Assembly (NCBI RefSeq): GCF_000020605.1
Contig: NC_012781.1
Coordinates: forward strand, 2,729,501 to 2,793,500
From: Agathobacter rectalis ATCC 33656
Lineage (GTDB): Bacteria > Bacillota > Clostridia > Lachnospirales > Lachnospiraceae
Direction of reading: 5' to 3'
Length of the DNA: 64,000 nucleotides
Shown: positions 54,597 to 63,999 of the stretch, piece by piece
Layout of the letters: the number at the start of each line of letters is the position of its first letter
How positions within the stretch are numbered: position 1 is the first letter of the stretch
Notes under the pieces: generated by a model
The model's input: the letters and a program-made list of their open reading frames with translations, nothing else
Database searches by the model: none
What the model was told of the DNA's origin: nothing
Translations under genes and position numbers: made by a program

Positions 54597-54636
54597 CATA
54601 CCTCCTTCATGCTATTGTATGCACGAAGGAGGTATG
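54597..54636. promoter_or_regulatory. Hairpin enclosing the ribosome site of the ferritin-like gene
   Basis: A perfect 12-bp inverted repeat (54597-54608 and 54625-54636, CATACCTCCTTC / GAAGGAGGTATG) places AAGGAGG of the minus-strand mRNA wholly in a stem. This could block translation until the stem is opened. Confidence 0.65.
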
Positions 54637-54706
54637 CTGTGCGAATGAATCACATTCTAATAATTTGTCAAATATATATGTGTATTTAGAGTTTTCCGAA
54701 TCAGCC

Positions 54707-55960
54707 TCATAAGAGCCTTTCCTGCTCTATTGTTTTATCCGATTCAAGAATTGCTTCTTTTAATTCAGCAAGCAATCCTGCATCCTTTTTTTGCAGTTTT
54801 TCCCTAGTTGAAGCCTTAAGTGGTATTCCAGCGTCTTTTTTTAATGCTTCCTCAAAATCCGCTACCCCCATTCTATAAGGCATTAGTTTTTCAAAAATTC
54901 TATCCTTAATAAACAAGAATATGCTTATCCCGCCAAAATCCATATCTCCCCAATGGAGGAACTCACATTCCTTAGATACAATAAGGCTTAATTTCTTTAG
55001 AAAATACACTTCCTTAGGAGTAAAATAACCATGACAAAAAACATACAAGGTATTCTCATCATATTGCATACTTTCATAGTTAGCCTTATTTTCTATGGTC
55101 ATAATTCTTTTGCATCCTGCAAGCGAAACCGGACTTGCATGCTCAAGTGTCTGCGTATTAATAATGGTTCCATAAATCTGCTTTGACGTATCAATAACAC
55201 ATGTATCATCAATTCTATATGACAATGGTCCCTTCCATTCCATTGTCTGTGCATATGACATAATGCCATGCATCTTCAAAATTTCAAGCCCCGACTTCTT
55301 TTTATCCTCTTTGGCATCATCTTCCTCTCCCTCTGTATCATAATCCTCCATATCCTTCTCATAATATGGAGAATATTTAGTCAGAATTGATACCATCTTT
55401 TGTCGATAGCATTTTTCAAATTTCTTTGAATCTTTAAAAACATTTGCACTAAAAACACGCTCCCACACAGGTTCCTTTATTCTTGTTATAGCATTGATAC
55501 ACTTAAAACGCATATCCTCCTCAGCCTCTGTGACACTCTTTCCGGCTTCCAGACGCCCCAAAATATCATCATAATATCTGCATATCCAATCGCAGTCACC
55601 AACCTCTGATTTCCACTGCTTTACAGACTCTATCAATCTTAGCTGTTTTGCTCTTGAATCCTCAACACCCTCAATCCGACACAGCTCCGGTATGCTGCTG
55701 ACATCACAATCAATTTTTTTAATATCGCTGTTGACCTGAATCCAACTAATTCTTATCTTCCCATCGTGGCCTGCTTGTGTATTATTCTCTATGAACCTTG
55801 CCTGATCGATTAGTTTCCGGCGTCCACCAACAAATTCCATCATTTCTGTTATTTTGTTAAAATGTTTTTCTCCGGTTAGTTTTCCTGACCGGTATCCTTC
55901 GGTGTCTGTTTTTTTTATAATATAGCCTGCAAGCGTGTGCTTAATTGGAGTTTTTCCCAT
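54707..55960 (-). CDS. JetD-like (Wadjet subunit D, DUF2220) TOPRIM protein, orphan
   Basis: A 417-residue protein. The C-terminal third has IMTIENKANYESM, FCHGYFTPKEVYFLKKL and EFLHWGDMDFGGISIFLFI, matching the DUF2220/JetD TOPRIM pattern with catalytic Glu and the DxD pair. The N-terminal two thirds are helical with an acidic linker (DYDTEGEEDDAKEDKKK). In Wadjet (JetABCD) the D subunit cuts plasmid DNA loaded by the SMC-like JetC complex. No JetA, JetB or JetC gene is near, and the flanking genes are metabolic. AATT-rich leader, weak ribosome site. It may be a stand-alone nuclease or a remnant. Confidence 0.75.
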   Translation of the reverse strand: MGKTPIKHTLAGYIIKKTDTEGYRSGKLTGEKHFNKITEMMEFVGGRRKLIDQARFIENNTQAGHDGKIRISWIQVNSDIKKIDCDVSSIPELCRIEGVEDSRAKQLRLIESVKQWKSEVGDCDWICRYYDDILGRLEAGKSVTEAEEDMRFKCINAITRIKEPVWERVFSANVFKDSKKFEKCYRQKMVSILTKYSPYYEKDMEDYDTEGEEDDAKEDKKKSGLEILKMHGIMSYAQTMEWKGPLSYRIDDTCVIDTSKQIYGTIINTQTLEHASPVSLAGCKRIMTIENKANYESMQYDENTLYVFCHGYFTPKEVYFLKKLSLIVSKECEFLHWGDMDFGGISIFLFIKDRIFEKLMPYRMGVADFEEALKKDAGIPLKASTREKLQKKDAGLLAELKEAILESDKTIEQERLL

Positions 55961-55996
55961 AGCATAATACCCCTGTAAAACAATTAATACGTCCTA

Positions 55997-56380
55997 TCAC
56001 TTTTCCTCAAACAGCTCGATTTCCTCGCCAAGTGGTCCTTTGCAGAATGCTATGCGCGCCGGAAATACCGGTGTTGATGCGATTTCTATATCCTTCGGCT
56101 CAATAAATACCTCGTATCCTGCTGCTTTTACAGCCTCTACACACGCATCCACATCATCTGTTGCGAATGCGAAATGACGAATCACACCTTTGCCCGGTGC
56201 ATCATCTCCATCGTTAAAAATCTCAACAATTCCGTTTCCGGTATCAAGCATGATTCCTGCCTGCCATTCCCTTGCGACCGGGATTCCCAGAATGTTTTTG
56301 TAGAAATCTATTGTCTTTTCATATTCCTCTGTGCTGCTGCACTTCATTGATACGTGATGTATACCTTTTATTAAGCTCAT
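55997..56380 (-). CDS. VOC (glyoxalase/dioxygenase superfamily) protein
   Basis: A 127-residue VOC protein: IHHVSMKCSS (metal His), GNGIVEIF (metal Glu), VIRHFAFATDD and CKGPLGEEIELFE. Glyoxalase I, fosfomycin-resistance and epimerase proteins share this fold; no feature decides the substrate. GGGAG precedes the ATG. A 73-bp tandem array lies just upstream. Confidence 0.9.
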   Translation of the reverse strand: MSLIKGIHHVSMKCSSTEEYEKTIDFYKNILGIPVAREWQAGIMLDTGNGIVEIFNDGDDAPGKGVIRHFAFATDDVDACVEAVKAAGYEVFIEPKDIEIASTPVFPARIAFCKGPLGEEIELFEEK

Positions 56381-56406
56381 TGTTTTTCTCCCTTTATCAA
56401 TTATTT

Positions 56407-56640
56407 GGAGCTGTTTTGTGATTTATAGTGATTTCAGCTACTTTTTCCCGCTATTTTTCCGGCTTTTGGGCTGAATTTTAGGAGCTGTTTTGGAGATTTC
56501 TGCGGTTTCAGCTACTTTTCTCGCTATTTTTCCGGCTTTTGGGCTGAATTTTAGGAGCTGTTTTGGAGATTTCTGCAGTTTCAGCTACTTTTCTCGCAAT
56601 TTTTCCGGCCTTTGGGCTGAATTTTGGATGCTGTTTTAAA
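56407..56640. repeat. 73-bp tandem repeat, three copies plus a partial
   Basis: Copies start at GGAGCTGTTTT 56407, 56481 and 56554, and GGATGCTGTTTT 56626. Each contains TTTCAGCTACTTTT and CCGGCTTTTGGGCTGAATTT. Copies 2 and 3 are nearly identical; copy 1 and the partial copy have diverged. Not a CRISPR: there are no spacers. Confidence 0.9.
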
Positions 56641-56948
56641 AGTTTTAGGAATTACAGCTCCCCAGTGCCTGCCTACTATGCTATCAACCTATGGCTATTG
56701 TACATTATGTCAATTTAGTCCTACTTAGTAAAATGATGTGAGAGTCAAAAGGTATCCAATTCAGGATCCCTTAAATCATATTATATCTATAAAATTTTCT
56801 ATTGTCCATATATACAGACGATTATGATTGCGGCCACGCAGCTATGAAGGCACTGAACAATTACGAAATTTATTTGCAAATTCGTACGCTTCATTATACT
56901 ATATACTCATAGTATCAGAAAATAAGTACAATCTACAGGAGGATTATC
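56641..56948. other. Leader region of pyrC
   Basis: About 300 bases with no supported gene. CAGGAGG precedes the pyrC ATG. I looked for a PyrR-type attenuator and saw no convincing terminator/antiterminator pair. Confidence 0.5.
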
Positions 56949-58232
56949 ATGATAATAAAAAACGGCATTATAGCAGACCCTGCTTCAGGTCTCTACGAAC
57001 ATATGGATATACTTGTAAAAGATGGGAAAATAGTAAAAATATCACCTGACATCTCATGTGCGTCAGACGCTGCTGCAACTGAAAAAGAAGAAATAATAGA
57101 TGCATCCGGAATGATTGTCGGACCGGGACTTATCGACACACATGTGCATTTCCGTGATCCGGGCTTCACATACAAGGAGGATATCCACACCGGTTCCCTG
57201 GCTGCCGCAAAGGGTGGCTTCACAACTGTTGTATGCATGGCAAACACAAAGCCTACAGTGGACAATGTGGATACTCTAAAGGACAACCTCACACGTGGAA
57301 AGCAGGAAAAAATCCGTATGTATCAGGCCGCTGCAATATCGCACTCCCTCAAAGGACAGGATGAGGTTGACATGGCAGCTTTAAAGGAAGCCGGAGCATG
57401 TGGCTTTACCGATGACGGCATCCCGCTTACAAATGCCGCTTTCTGCTACAGAGCCATGCAAAATGCTGCAAAGCTGGATATGCCGATAAGTCTCCATGAG
57501 GAGGACCCTGCATTTATCAAAAACAACGGCATCAACCATGGAAAAATATCTGACGCTCTCGGTATCTACGGCTCACCATCCATCGCTGAGGAAGCCCTTG
57601 TCGCAAGAGACTGTCTGCTTGCGCTGCGCAGTGGTGCTGATGTTGTAATACAGCACATCAGCTCCGGTGTATCTGTTGATATAGTCCGCACCTACAAAAA
57701 GCTTGGTGCAAGGCTCCATGCCGAGGCCACTCCACATCACTTCACGCTGACTGAGGATGCTGTCTTAGAGCACGGCACCCTTGCCAAGATGAATCCGCCT
57801 CTGCGCACTGAAGCAGACCGTCAAAAGATTATAGAGGGACTTATCGATGGCACAATAGACCTTATCGCAACAGATCATGCGCCTCACAGCACTGAGGAAA
57901 AATCAAAGCCTGTAACCGAAGCTCCAAGCGGTATCATCGGTCTTGAGACATCTCTTGCTCTTGGTATCACAAGCCTTGTCAAACCGGGCCATCTGAGCAT
58001 GCTTGAGCTTTTGGAAAAGATGACTATCAATCCTGCCAGGCTGTACCACATGCCTTACGGTACTATCTCAGAGGGTGCTGCTGCAGATTTTGTCATCTTT
58101 GATCCTGACGAAAAATGGGTACCATGCGAATATGCATCAAAATCATCAAACACACCTTTCACCGGCATGGAACTGACCGGAAAGGTTAAATACACCGTAT
58201 GCGGTGGAAATGTGATTTATTCGGATAAATAA
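56949..58232 (+). CDS. pyrC: Dihydroorotase
   Basis: A 427-residue amidohydrolase that cyclises carbamoyl-aspartate to dihydroorotate in pyrimidine synthesis. Metal ligands: DTHVHFRDPG (His-x-His), VIQHISSG, HAEATPHHFTLTED, and ATDHAPHSTEEK with the catalytic Asp. Length and motifs fit type I dihydroorotase. AGGAGG precedes the ATG. It stands alone, ending at a bidirectional terminator. Confidence 0.95.
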   Translation: MIIKNGIIADPASGLYEHMDILVKDGKIVKISPDISCASDAAATEKEEIIDASGMIVGPGLIDTHVHFRDPGFTYKEDIHTGSLAAAKGGFTTVVCMANTKPTVDNVDTLKDNLTRGKQEKIRMYQAAAISHSLKGQDEVDMAALKEAGACGFTDDGIPLTNAAFCYRAMQNAAKLDMPISLHEEDPAFIKNNGINHGKISDALGIYGSPSIAEEALVARDCLLALRSGADVVIQHISSGVSVDIVRTYKKLGARLHAEATPHHFTLTEDAVLEHGTLAKMNPPLRTEADRQKIIEGLIDGTIDLIATDHAPHSTEEKSKPVTEAPSGIIGLETSLALGITSLVKPGHLSMLELLEKMTINPARLYHMPYGTISEGAAADFVIFDPDEKWVPCEYASKSSNTPFTGMELTGKVKYTVCGGNVIYSDK

Positions 58233-58253
58233 ATTGTGTATGCACTATTAAAA

Positions 58254-58289
58254 AAGCAGATTGTGAACTCATATGTCCACAATCTGCTT
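58254..58289. terminator. Bidirectional terminator between pyrC and the diguanylate cyclase gene
   Basis: Arms 58254-58265 and 58278-58289 form a perfect 12-bp inverted repeat with A and T tracts on the two sides. Confidence 0.85.
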
Positions 58290-58293
58290 ATTT

Positions 58294-60072
58294 CTACTTC
58301 TCCACCAGCTCCAGGCAGTCTCCATAGTGCCTCTGCAGTGACTTTAAGTCCATAATCATCACATAAAATACTCTGCCATTATGCACTGAATCCACTATCC
58401 TGCCGTGATTGAGCACTGAAATATATGTGCCGTCTGCTTTTCGCATATGAAAGAAAATATAATCATTTGAGTGTCCTCCGTTAATCTGCGACCATATGCT
58501 TTTTTGACAGCTTTCCTGTTCATCCGGGCGTATCAGATTGCAGAAGCTCTTACCTGTATATGCAAGCAGCTCATCCATGTTTTTACAGCCTGTAAGCCGA
58601 AGCAGCTCGCTGTTTGCAAGCAGAATCTCATCATTTTCTTTATCTGCCCTGTAAACAATGAAAGCACCCGGCATATTGTCAATAATATCTTTCACGGCAA
58701 ATCCAAGCTTCGCACGGCTCTTTATACGCTCCCCCTCACGGTATGCCATGCAGCCGTTCTTCCCACGCATTTTCACCTCATAAAGTGCCATATCCGCACA
58801 CCGCATGAGCTGTGAACGGTCATCAGCCAAAACAGGATACTCCGCAAAGCCCAGTGAAATGGTAAATGTATGTTCTTCACCTTTACAATAAAATTTCTTG
58901 GTTTCTCCTGTAAACTTCTTAAGAAAAGGCTTAACCTCCTCTACCGTGCAATCCGGCATAAAAATGCTAAACTCATCGCCTCCGTTTCTGCCTAGTATAA
59001 CATCCTTTGAAAAATATTGCTTCATGCTCTCTGCAAGCTTCTGCAGTGCACCATCACCTGCCGCATGTCCATACACATCGTTGACCAGCTTGAAATCGTC
59101 AATATCAAGCATTGCCACAACACAATGCTTTTGCGGATTCTGTCTCATATATTGCTCAACCTGCTCATCAAAACCGTGCCTGTTGTAGATACCGGTCAGT
59201 GCATCGGTCACAGCCAGTCTCTTGAAATTCTTCCTGTTCTCATTGATTGAAATCAACGCTGCTGTAAGCCCTGCCAAAAGCAGGACAATAACTCCACCTC
59301 CGATGAACAGATATAGCAGATATCTGTTATTGTAAAACCCACTCTTGGGTAAAATCTCAAGCCTCCACTTGTATCCATACACGTTAAAGTCATATATCAC
59401 CGGATTGTTCAACTCTTCCTTTGAACCGTAAACCCACTCATACGTATCATCCCACGGCGAAGCAAACTTCTGCAGACTGTACTTATATCCAAAACTGGAA
59501 AGAGCCTCTACAGATTCAGAAAAAATTTCCGGAACTTTCAGTATAACAATTGTGAAGCCCCAAAAGCTCTTCTGACCATTTTCATTCTCCAAATAAACCG
59601 GATTGCGCACTGCTATACCATATCCGCCCTGCTTCAGCTCCAATGGTCCCTGCATAATTACAGTGTCATTATCCCTCGCATAGCGCGAAATCTCTCCCCT
59701 GTCACTATCATTTATCAGATCAATCTTACTGGATTCATTACTCTCCTCCGGATATATTTCAGTCACAACTCCATTCGGTGCTATCTGTATACTCTGAATC
59801 GAATCGTCCATCATATTTGCTGCAATATCATAAAACCTATTTATATTTCCATCACCACTTATGACAACCTGCTTTAAGCTATCGGTAACTCCTATTCCCT
59901 CCATAAGCTCGCCATATATACGCTCCGTATATGTCATCGCATTGAGCTTTGCATTTGTCCTGTTCTGCTGTTCCTGACTCTTGCCGACTACATATATAGC
60001 GCCGATTAACGCACACATGCCCAATATAAATACCACTGCCGGAATAATGAATCTCTTTTTTAGCTTTTTCAT
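58294..60072 (-). CDS. Diguanylate cyclase with extracellular sensor and C-terminal PAS domain
   Basis: A 592-residue protein. Membrane helix at residues about 8-28, an extracellular CHASE-like domain to about 255, a second helix (LYLFIGGGVIVLLLAGLTAAL), then a GGDEF domain with intact active site GRNGGDEFSIFM, and a PAS domain after it (FIVYRADKENDEILLANSEL). It makes cyclic-di-GMP in response to an outside signal. A PAS domain after, not before, GGDEF is less usual. ATG 60072 is preferred over 60081; ribosome site weak. Confidence 0.92.
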   Translation of the reverse strand: MKKLKKRFIIPAVVFILGMCALIGAIYVVGKSQEQQNRTNAKLNAMTYTERIYGELMEGIGVTDSLKQVVISGDGNINRFYDIAANMMDDSIQSIQIAPNGVVTEIYPEESNESSKIDLINDSDRGEISRYARDNDTVIMQGPLELKQGGYGIAVRNPVYLENENGQKSFWGFTIVILKVPEIFSESVEALSSFGYKYSLQKFASPWDDTYEWVYGSKEELNNPVIYDFNVYGYKWRLEILPKSGFYNNRYLLYLFIGGGVIVLLLAGLTAALISINENRKNFKRLAVTDALTGIYNRHGFDEQVEQYMRQNPQKHCVVAMLDIDDFKLVNDVYGHAAGDGALQKLAESMKQYFSKDVILGRNGGDEFSIFMPDCTVEEVKPFLKKFTGETKKFYCKGEEHTFTISLGFAEYPVLADDRSQLMRCADMALYEVKMRGKNGCMAYREGERIKSRAKLGFAVKDIIDNMPGAFIVYRADKENDEILLANSELLRLTGCKNMDELLAYTGKSFCNLIRPDEQESCQKSIWSQINGGHSNDYIFFHMRKADGTYISVLNHGRIVDSVHNGRVFYVMIMDLKSLQRHYGDCLELVEK

Positions 60073-60179
60073 TTGTATCACTTTCTAAAATCAATGTCTA
60101 TCTGTTCTATATGATTTTAATATTATAGCTTTACGATAAGAAAATGTCTATAAATTTACTTAGTTCATATCAATATTTT

Positions 60180-61661
60180 TCAGTTGCTCACCCGCTCGAG
60201 GAGGCAAATACTTTCTACATGCGTCGTATGAGAAAACTGATCAAATGCCTGCCACTTCATGAGTTCATACTTCTCTTCACAGAGTATCTTCAAATCCCTT
60301 GCCAATGTTGCCGAATCGCAGCTCACATATACAATCCTCTCCGGTGACATCGCAAGCATTGTGTCCAGGCACTTCTCATCACAGCCCTTTCTTGGCGGGT
60401 CAACGACTATCACATCCGGGCGAAGCATATCTGTATGTCCGGTGGATGCTGTATCATCAGTGATATTCTCTTTTTTCTTTGCATTCTCATAAAACTGTGG
60501 CAGCACATCCTCAGCCTTTCCTACGAAAAACTGTGCATTTGTGATGCCATTGAGCTTCGCATTGTTTTTGGCATCCTCGATTGCCTGAGGCACTATTTCC
60601 ACTCCGTACACCTGCTTTGCCTTCTGTGACAAAAAGAGCGATATGGTACCGATACCACAGTAGAGATCCCAGACATTTTCATTTCCTGTGAGCCCTGCAA
60701 ATGCAAGTGCCGTGCTGTAAAGCTTTTCTGTCTGCTTCGGGTTTACCTGATAGAACGACTGTGGCGAAATCTGATATGTGATGCCTGTCCCCTGTGGTGT
60801 GAAATCAGGGTAAGAAAGCAGATGGATGGTGTCCTCAATATATGGTCTGCCCCATATGCAGACTGTCTTTTTGCCGAGGATGACATTTGTGTTTTCCTTG
60901 TTGATATTGTAAGAAATCGAAGTCATTCCATCGATTTTTGAGAGTCTTTCGCACAGTATATCTGCTGCATTCCCGGCTCGGCGTTTTGCTTCAAGACTGT
61001 CCCCATTTATCACAAGACACACCATAATCTGCTTTGATGTAAATCCATATCTGATAAGCACATGGCGCACGAGCCCTTTGTGTGTGTTCTCGTCATACGG
61101 CGTGATGCCACACTCATTCATCCATTCCTTTATGATATCCAGTATCTCTTTGTTTTGCGGCACCCCAAGCCTGCAGTCCTCAACTGGGATGATATTGTGG
61201 CTTCGCGATGCATAAAAGCCTGTCACTATATTGCCATCCCTGTCATATCCCACCGGAAACTGTGCCTTGTTGCGGTAGCGATATGGATTGTCTGTGCCAA
61301 CAGGCGGCTGCATTTTACTGTCCAGCTTTGCCTCGGAAAATCCACCTATACGCATGAGATTGTTGCGCACCTTATTATTTTTAAATTCAAGCTGCTTTTC
61401 ATAAGAGAGCGCCTGTATCTGGCAGCCGCCACACCTCTTGTGCAGCTCACATTGCGGCTCAACGCGAAAAGTGGAAGGGGTCTTAATCTCTTCCACTCTT
61501 GCGTAGCCATAGTTTTTCTTTAATTTTGTTGCGCGGGCTGTTATGACGTCACCAATCAGTGCATCCTTTACGAAAAAGGTCATGCCATCATAATGTCCGA
61601 TACCCTCGCCATCTGTTCCCATATCTGTTATTTCAAGTTCAAATATGTCATTTTTTTTCAT
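60180..61661 (-). CDS. rlmD: 23S rRNA uracil-5-methyltransferase family (RlmD/TrmA type)
   Basis: A 493-residue SAM-dependent RNA methyltransferase. An N-terminal TRAM domain is followed by the Fe-S ligands CELHKRCGGC, then SAM motifs (WDLYCGIGTISLFLS), DVIVVDPPRKGCDEKCLD and the nucleophile Cys in IVYVSCDSATLARDL. Family members methylate U747 or U1939 of 23S rRNA, or U54 of tRNA; which one cannot be decided here. An acidic-Lys-rich insert before the DPPRKG motif (KKKENITDDTAS) is unusual. Confidence 0.92.
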   Translation of the reverse strand: MKKNDIFELEITDMGTDGEGIGHYDGMTFFVKDALIGDVITARATKLKKNYGYARVEEIKTPSTFRVEPQCELHKRCGGCQIQALSYEKQLEFKNNKVRNNLMRIGGFSEAKLDSKMQPPVGTDNPYRYRNKAQFPVGYDRDGNIVTGFYASRSHNIIPVEDCRLGVPQNKEILDIIKEWMNECGITPYDENTHKGLVRHVLIRYGFTSKQIMVCLVINGDSLEAKRRAGNAADILCERLSKIDGMTSISYNINKENTNVILGKKTVCIWGRPYIEDTIHLLSYPDFTPQGTGITYQISPQSFYQVNPKQTEKLYSTALAFAGLTGNENVWDLYCGIGTISLFLSQKAKQVYGVEIVPQAIEDAKNNAKLNGITNAQFFVGKAEDVLPQFYENAKKKENITDDTASTGHTDMLRPDVIVVDPPRKGCDEKCLDTMLAMSPERIVYVSCDSATLARDLKILCEEKYELMKWQAFDQFSHTTHVESICLLERVSN

Positions 61662-61773
61662 GCTTTTCTCTTCTTTATTTTATATATATAATTACTCTTT
61701 ATAATGTTTGTATCCGGCGCAAGCTTTCACACCAAAAATCACACCATAGCTATATTTAATATCGTCCGCCTTT

Positions 61774-62718
61774 TTACACACTTGTTCTGCGGAAATTTGT
61801 CTCCATAAATCTGTTGTAGCCCTGCCACTTTGTATCGTTTTCAGGCACATTTACAAGCAGCTCCCTGAAGGTCTCCATCTTGGCATCTATGTTGTCTGCA
61901 AAGCTAAGTGCAAGTGCCTCGACAAGTGCCGGCTTTTTCGGAGAGCCAAACTCAAGCTCGCCGTGGTGGGCAAGTATACAGTGCTTCAGCTCGTTTGCGA
62001 GCACTACCGGGAAGCCGTCGATGCTCTTAATCGCATCGCCTACCCACTCTGCACCGATCATGATATGTCCGAGGAGCTGACCAGCGTCTGTATAGTCATT
62101 TTCCGGGAAAGTAGAAAGCTCCTTTAATTTTCCGATATCATGGAAAATAGCTGCTGTAAGAAGCAGGTCACGGTTTAAAACCGGATACATTTTTGCAAAA
62201 TAATCACAGTTCTTCGTCACACCGAGTGTATGCTCCAAAAGACCTCCTACAAAGCCGTGGTGCACGCTCTTTGCTGCTGAATGGAACTTGAAACGGCGCT
62301 CAAACTCCTTATTGTCAAAAAAGCTATGTAAGAGCTGTGACAGGTACTGATTCTTTACAGAACCGATAAAGCCCATGAGTTCCTTATACATGACCTCGAC
62401 ATCCTTATCGCTGACCGGCAGATAATCCGCAGGGTCATATTCTCCCTCGTTTACCTTTCTCGCACGCTTTATGGAACACTGCAAATTGCCCTGAAAGCTT
62501 GTGATATCACCGGTTATGGCTATGTAATCCATTGCATCAAATTCCTCAATGCCTACTGAGCCCACATCCCATATCTTGGCATCCAGCGTACCTGTCTTAT
62601 CCTGCAGGATAACATTGTCATAAGGCTTTCCGCTTTTGGTCATGGCTGTCTGCTTGCTCTTGCATAAAAAAATCTCATTGATTCTCTCTCCCTCGCGGAG
62701 AGTTGAAATATACTTCAT
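61774..62718 (-). CDS. yhaM: YhaM-type 3'-5' exoribonuclease (OB fold + HD domain)
   Basis: A 314-residue protein: an N-terminal OB fold (DNVILQDKTGTLDAKIWDVG) and an HD phosphohydrolase domain with HHGFVGGLLEHTLGV and AAIFHDIGKLKEL. YhaM trims RNA 3' ends in Firmicutes. AGGAGG precedes the ATG. It follows the HtrA-like gene by 18 bases and may be co-transcribed with it. Confidence 0.93.
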   Translation of the reverse strand: MKYISTLREGERINEIFLCKSKQTAMTKSGKPYDNVILQDKTGTLDAKIWDVGSVGIEEFDAMDYIAITGDITSFQGNLQCSIKRARKVNEGEYDPADYLPVSDKDVEVMYKELMGFIGSVKNQYLSQLLHSFFDNKEFERRFKFHSAAKSVHHGFVGGLLEHTLGVTKNCDYFAKMYPVLNRDLLLTAAIFHDIGKLKELSTFPENDYTDAGQLLGHIMIGAEWVGDAIKSIDGFPVVLANELKHCILAHHGELEFGSPKKPALVEALALSFADNIDAKMETFRELLVNVPENDTKWQGYNRFMETNFRRTSV

Positions 62719-62736
62719 ATATCCTCCTAATTTCGG

Positions 62737-63999
62737 CTAATTCATCACTCCGATTTTCACCTGACAGGTAATCTCCGTGTAGCCGTTGCTTCCTTTTCTC
62801 TTTACTTTCAGATTGCAGGTATCCTCAGGCTTTTGCTTCATAAGCTGTGTGTTGTACGCGGACACATTCGACACCTCTGTATTGTTTACCGCAACTATCA
62901 CATCTCCGCTTTGAAGCCCAGAAACAAATGCCGGTGAATCCATGGTAACCTGCTTTATATAAACACCCTTTGGGATGTTATATCTGTTTGCTATTTTTTC
63001 TGTAACTGTAGTACAGGTGATGCCTATGTACGGCACATCCGCGCCGCTCTCGATCTTTTCAATGACAGGTGACAGGTCGCTTATGCTGACAGCCGTGAGC
63101 GTATTGTTTTCCTCCGCCGGATTGAAATCCTGCAGCGAAAGCCCTATGACCTGACCATCTGTATTAATCAGTATACCGCTCTGTAACTTGTTGCTTGCGA
63201 TATCTGTGGTGAGCACCGAGTAATTGTTGTCCTGCGCCGACAGCTCGTTGGTTGTTGACGTTACAAGACCTGTGAGAATGGCATAGTTTGCCTCAAGTGC
63301 AATGACAGATGCTCCTCTTGAAACAATATTTGAATTACCAAGCTCCGCAACCGCTATAGCCCTTATTGTGGCGTCGTCCAGAAGCGACTTATCCACGGAA
63401 ATGATTGCTATACCTGTATTGCTGTCATACTTGACCAGCGCAGCATCAGCCATCATGTCGTTTACAAAGGTTACACTAAGCTTATCCGCCTTATCCACTA
63501 CATTTTTCTCTGTCAGAATGATTAGCTGCTTTCCATTGTCCCTCAGTATCACTCCCACTCCCTGACCCTCGGTCTCATAGGAATTATTGAAAATATCAGT
63601 GGCATCTGTCACACCCGTGACTCCTACTACAAATTTCGTGGCCGAAGTGCCCACTCTGTAGAGCTGGTTCTGCACTGCCTGATAATCTGCGAGTGTAGGC
63701 TGATAGGTCTGCGAAGACGACTCCGAAGAAGTGCCGGACTCTGTGCTTTGTGTACCATTTTCACTATATGCATCACTGCTGTCATCTATGCCCGGCTGCT
63801 GTGTGGCTGTCTGCACATCATTATTATTTTTTCCATCTGAAGCTTTTTTTGATTGTCTGTTGATAACCGGCAGAAATATAGCAAAAACAATGCTTGCAGC
63901 CACTGCAAATGCCACTCCGCAGAGTGCTGCTGTGCCAGCTTTTTTTGCAAGTCTTTTTTTATTCAGCGGTTTATCCTTTATCTTTTCTCTGATAAATTG
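62737..63999 (-). CDS. HtrA-like membrane protein with PDZ domain and eroded catalytic triad (5' end outside window)
   Basis: The frame is open to the right edge, so the start lies beyond it; 420 residues are visible. A membrane helix (VAFAVAASIVFAIFLPVI), a Ser/Thr/Gln-rich linker, a trypsin-like domain and a C-terminal PDZ domain (YIGITCTTVTEKIANRY, SPAFVSGLQSGDVIVAVNNTEV) follow in HtrA order. At the catalytic His place (usual TNAHVV) it has TEKNVV; at the Asp place (usual DLAVLK) TGIAIIS; at the GNSGG loop NKLQSGI. It is probably not a protease but a scaffold or sensor. Confidence 0.85.
   Translation of the reverse strand, partial: QFIREKIKDKPLNKKRLAKKAGTAALCGVAFAVAASIVFAIFLPVINRQSKKASDGKNNNDVQTATQQPGIDDSSDAYSENGTQSTESGTSSESSSQTYQPTLADYQAVQNQLYRVGTSATKFVVGVTGVTDATDIFNNSYETEGQGVGVILRDNGKQLIILTEKNVVDKADKLSVTFVNDMMADAALVKYDSNTGIAIISVDKSLLDDATIRAIAVAELGNSNIVSRGASVIALEANYAILTGLVTSTTNELSAQDNNYSVLTTDIASNKLQSGILINTDGQVIGLSLQDFNPAEENNTLTAVSISDLSPVIEKIESGADVPYIGITCTTVTEKIANRYNIPKGVYIKQVTMDSPAFVSGLQSGDVIVAVNNTEVSNVSAYNTQLMKQKPEDTCNLKVKRKGSNGYTEITCQVKIGVMN

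Noticed and set aside
56407-56640. Tandem units considered as a CRISPR array
   Set aside because: Units of 73 bp abut directly without unique spacers and no cas genes are near.
56641-56948. PyrR attenuator before pyrC
   Set aside because: No convincing terminator/antiterminator pair or PyrR-binding loop could be drawn.
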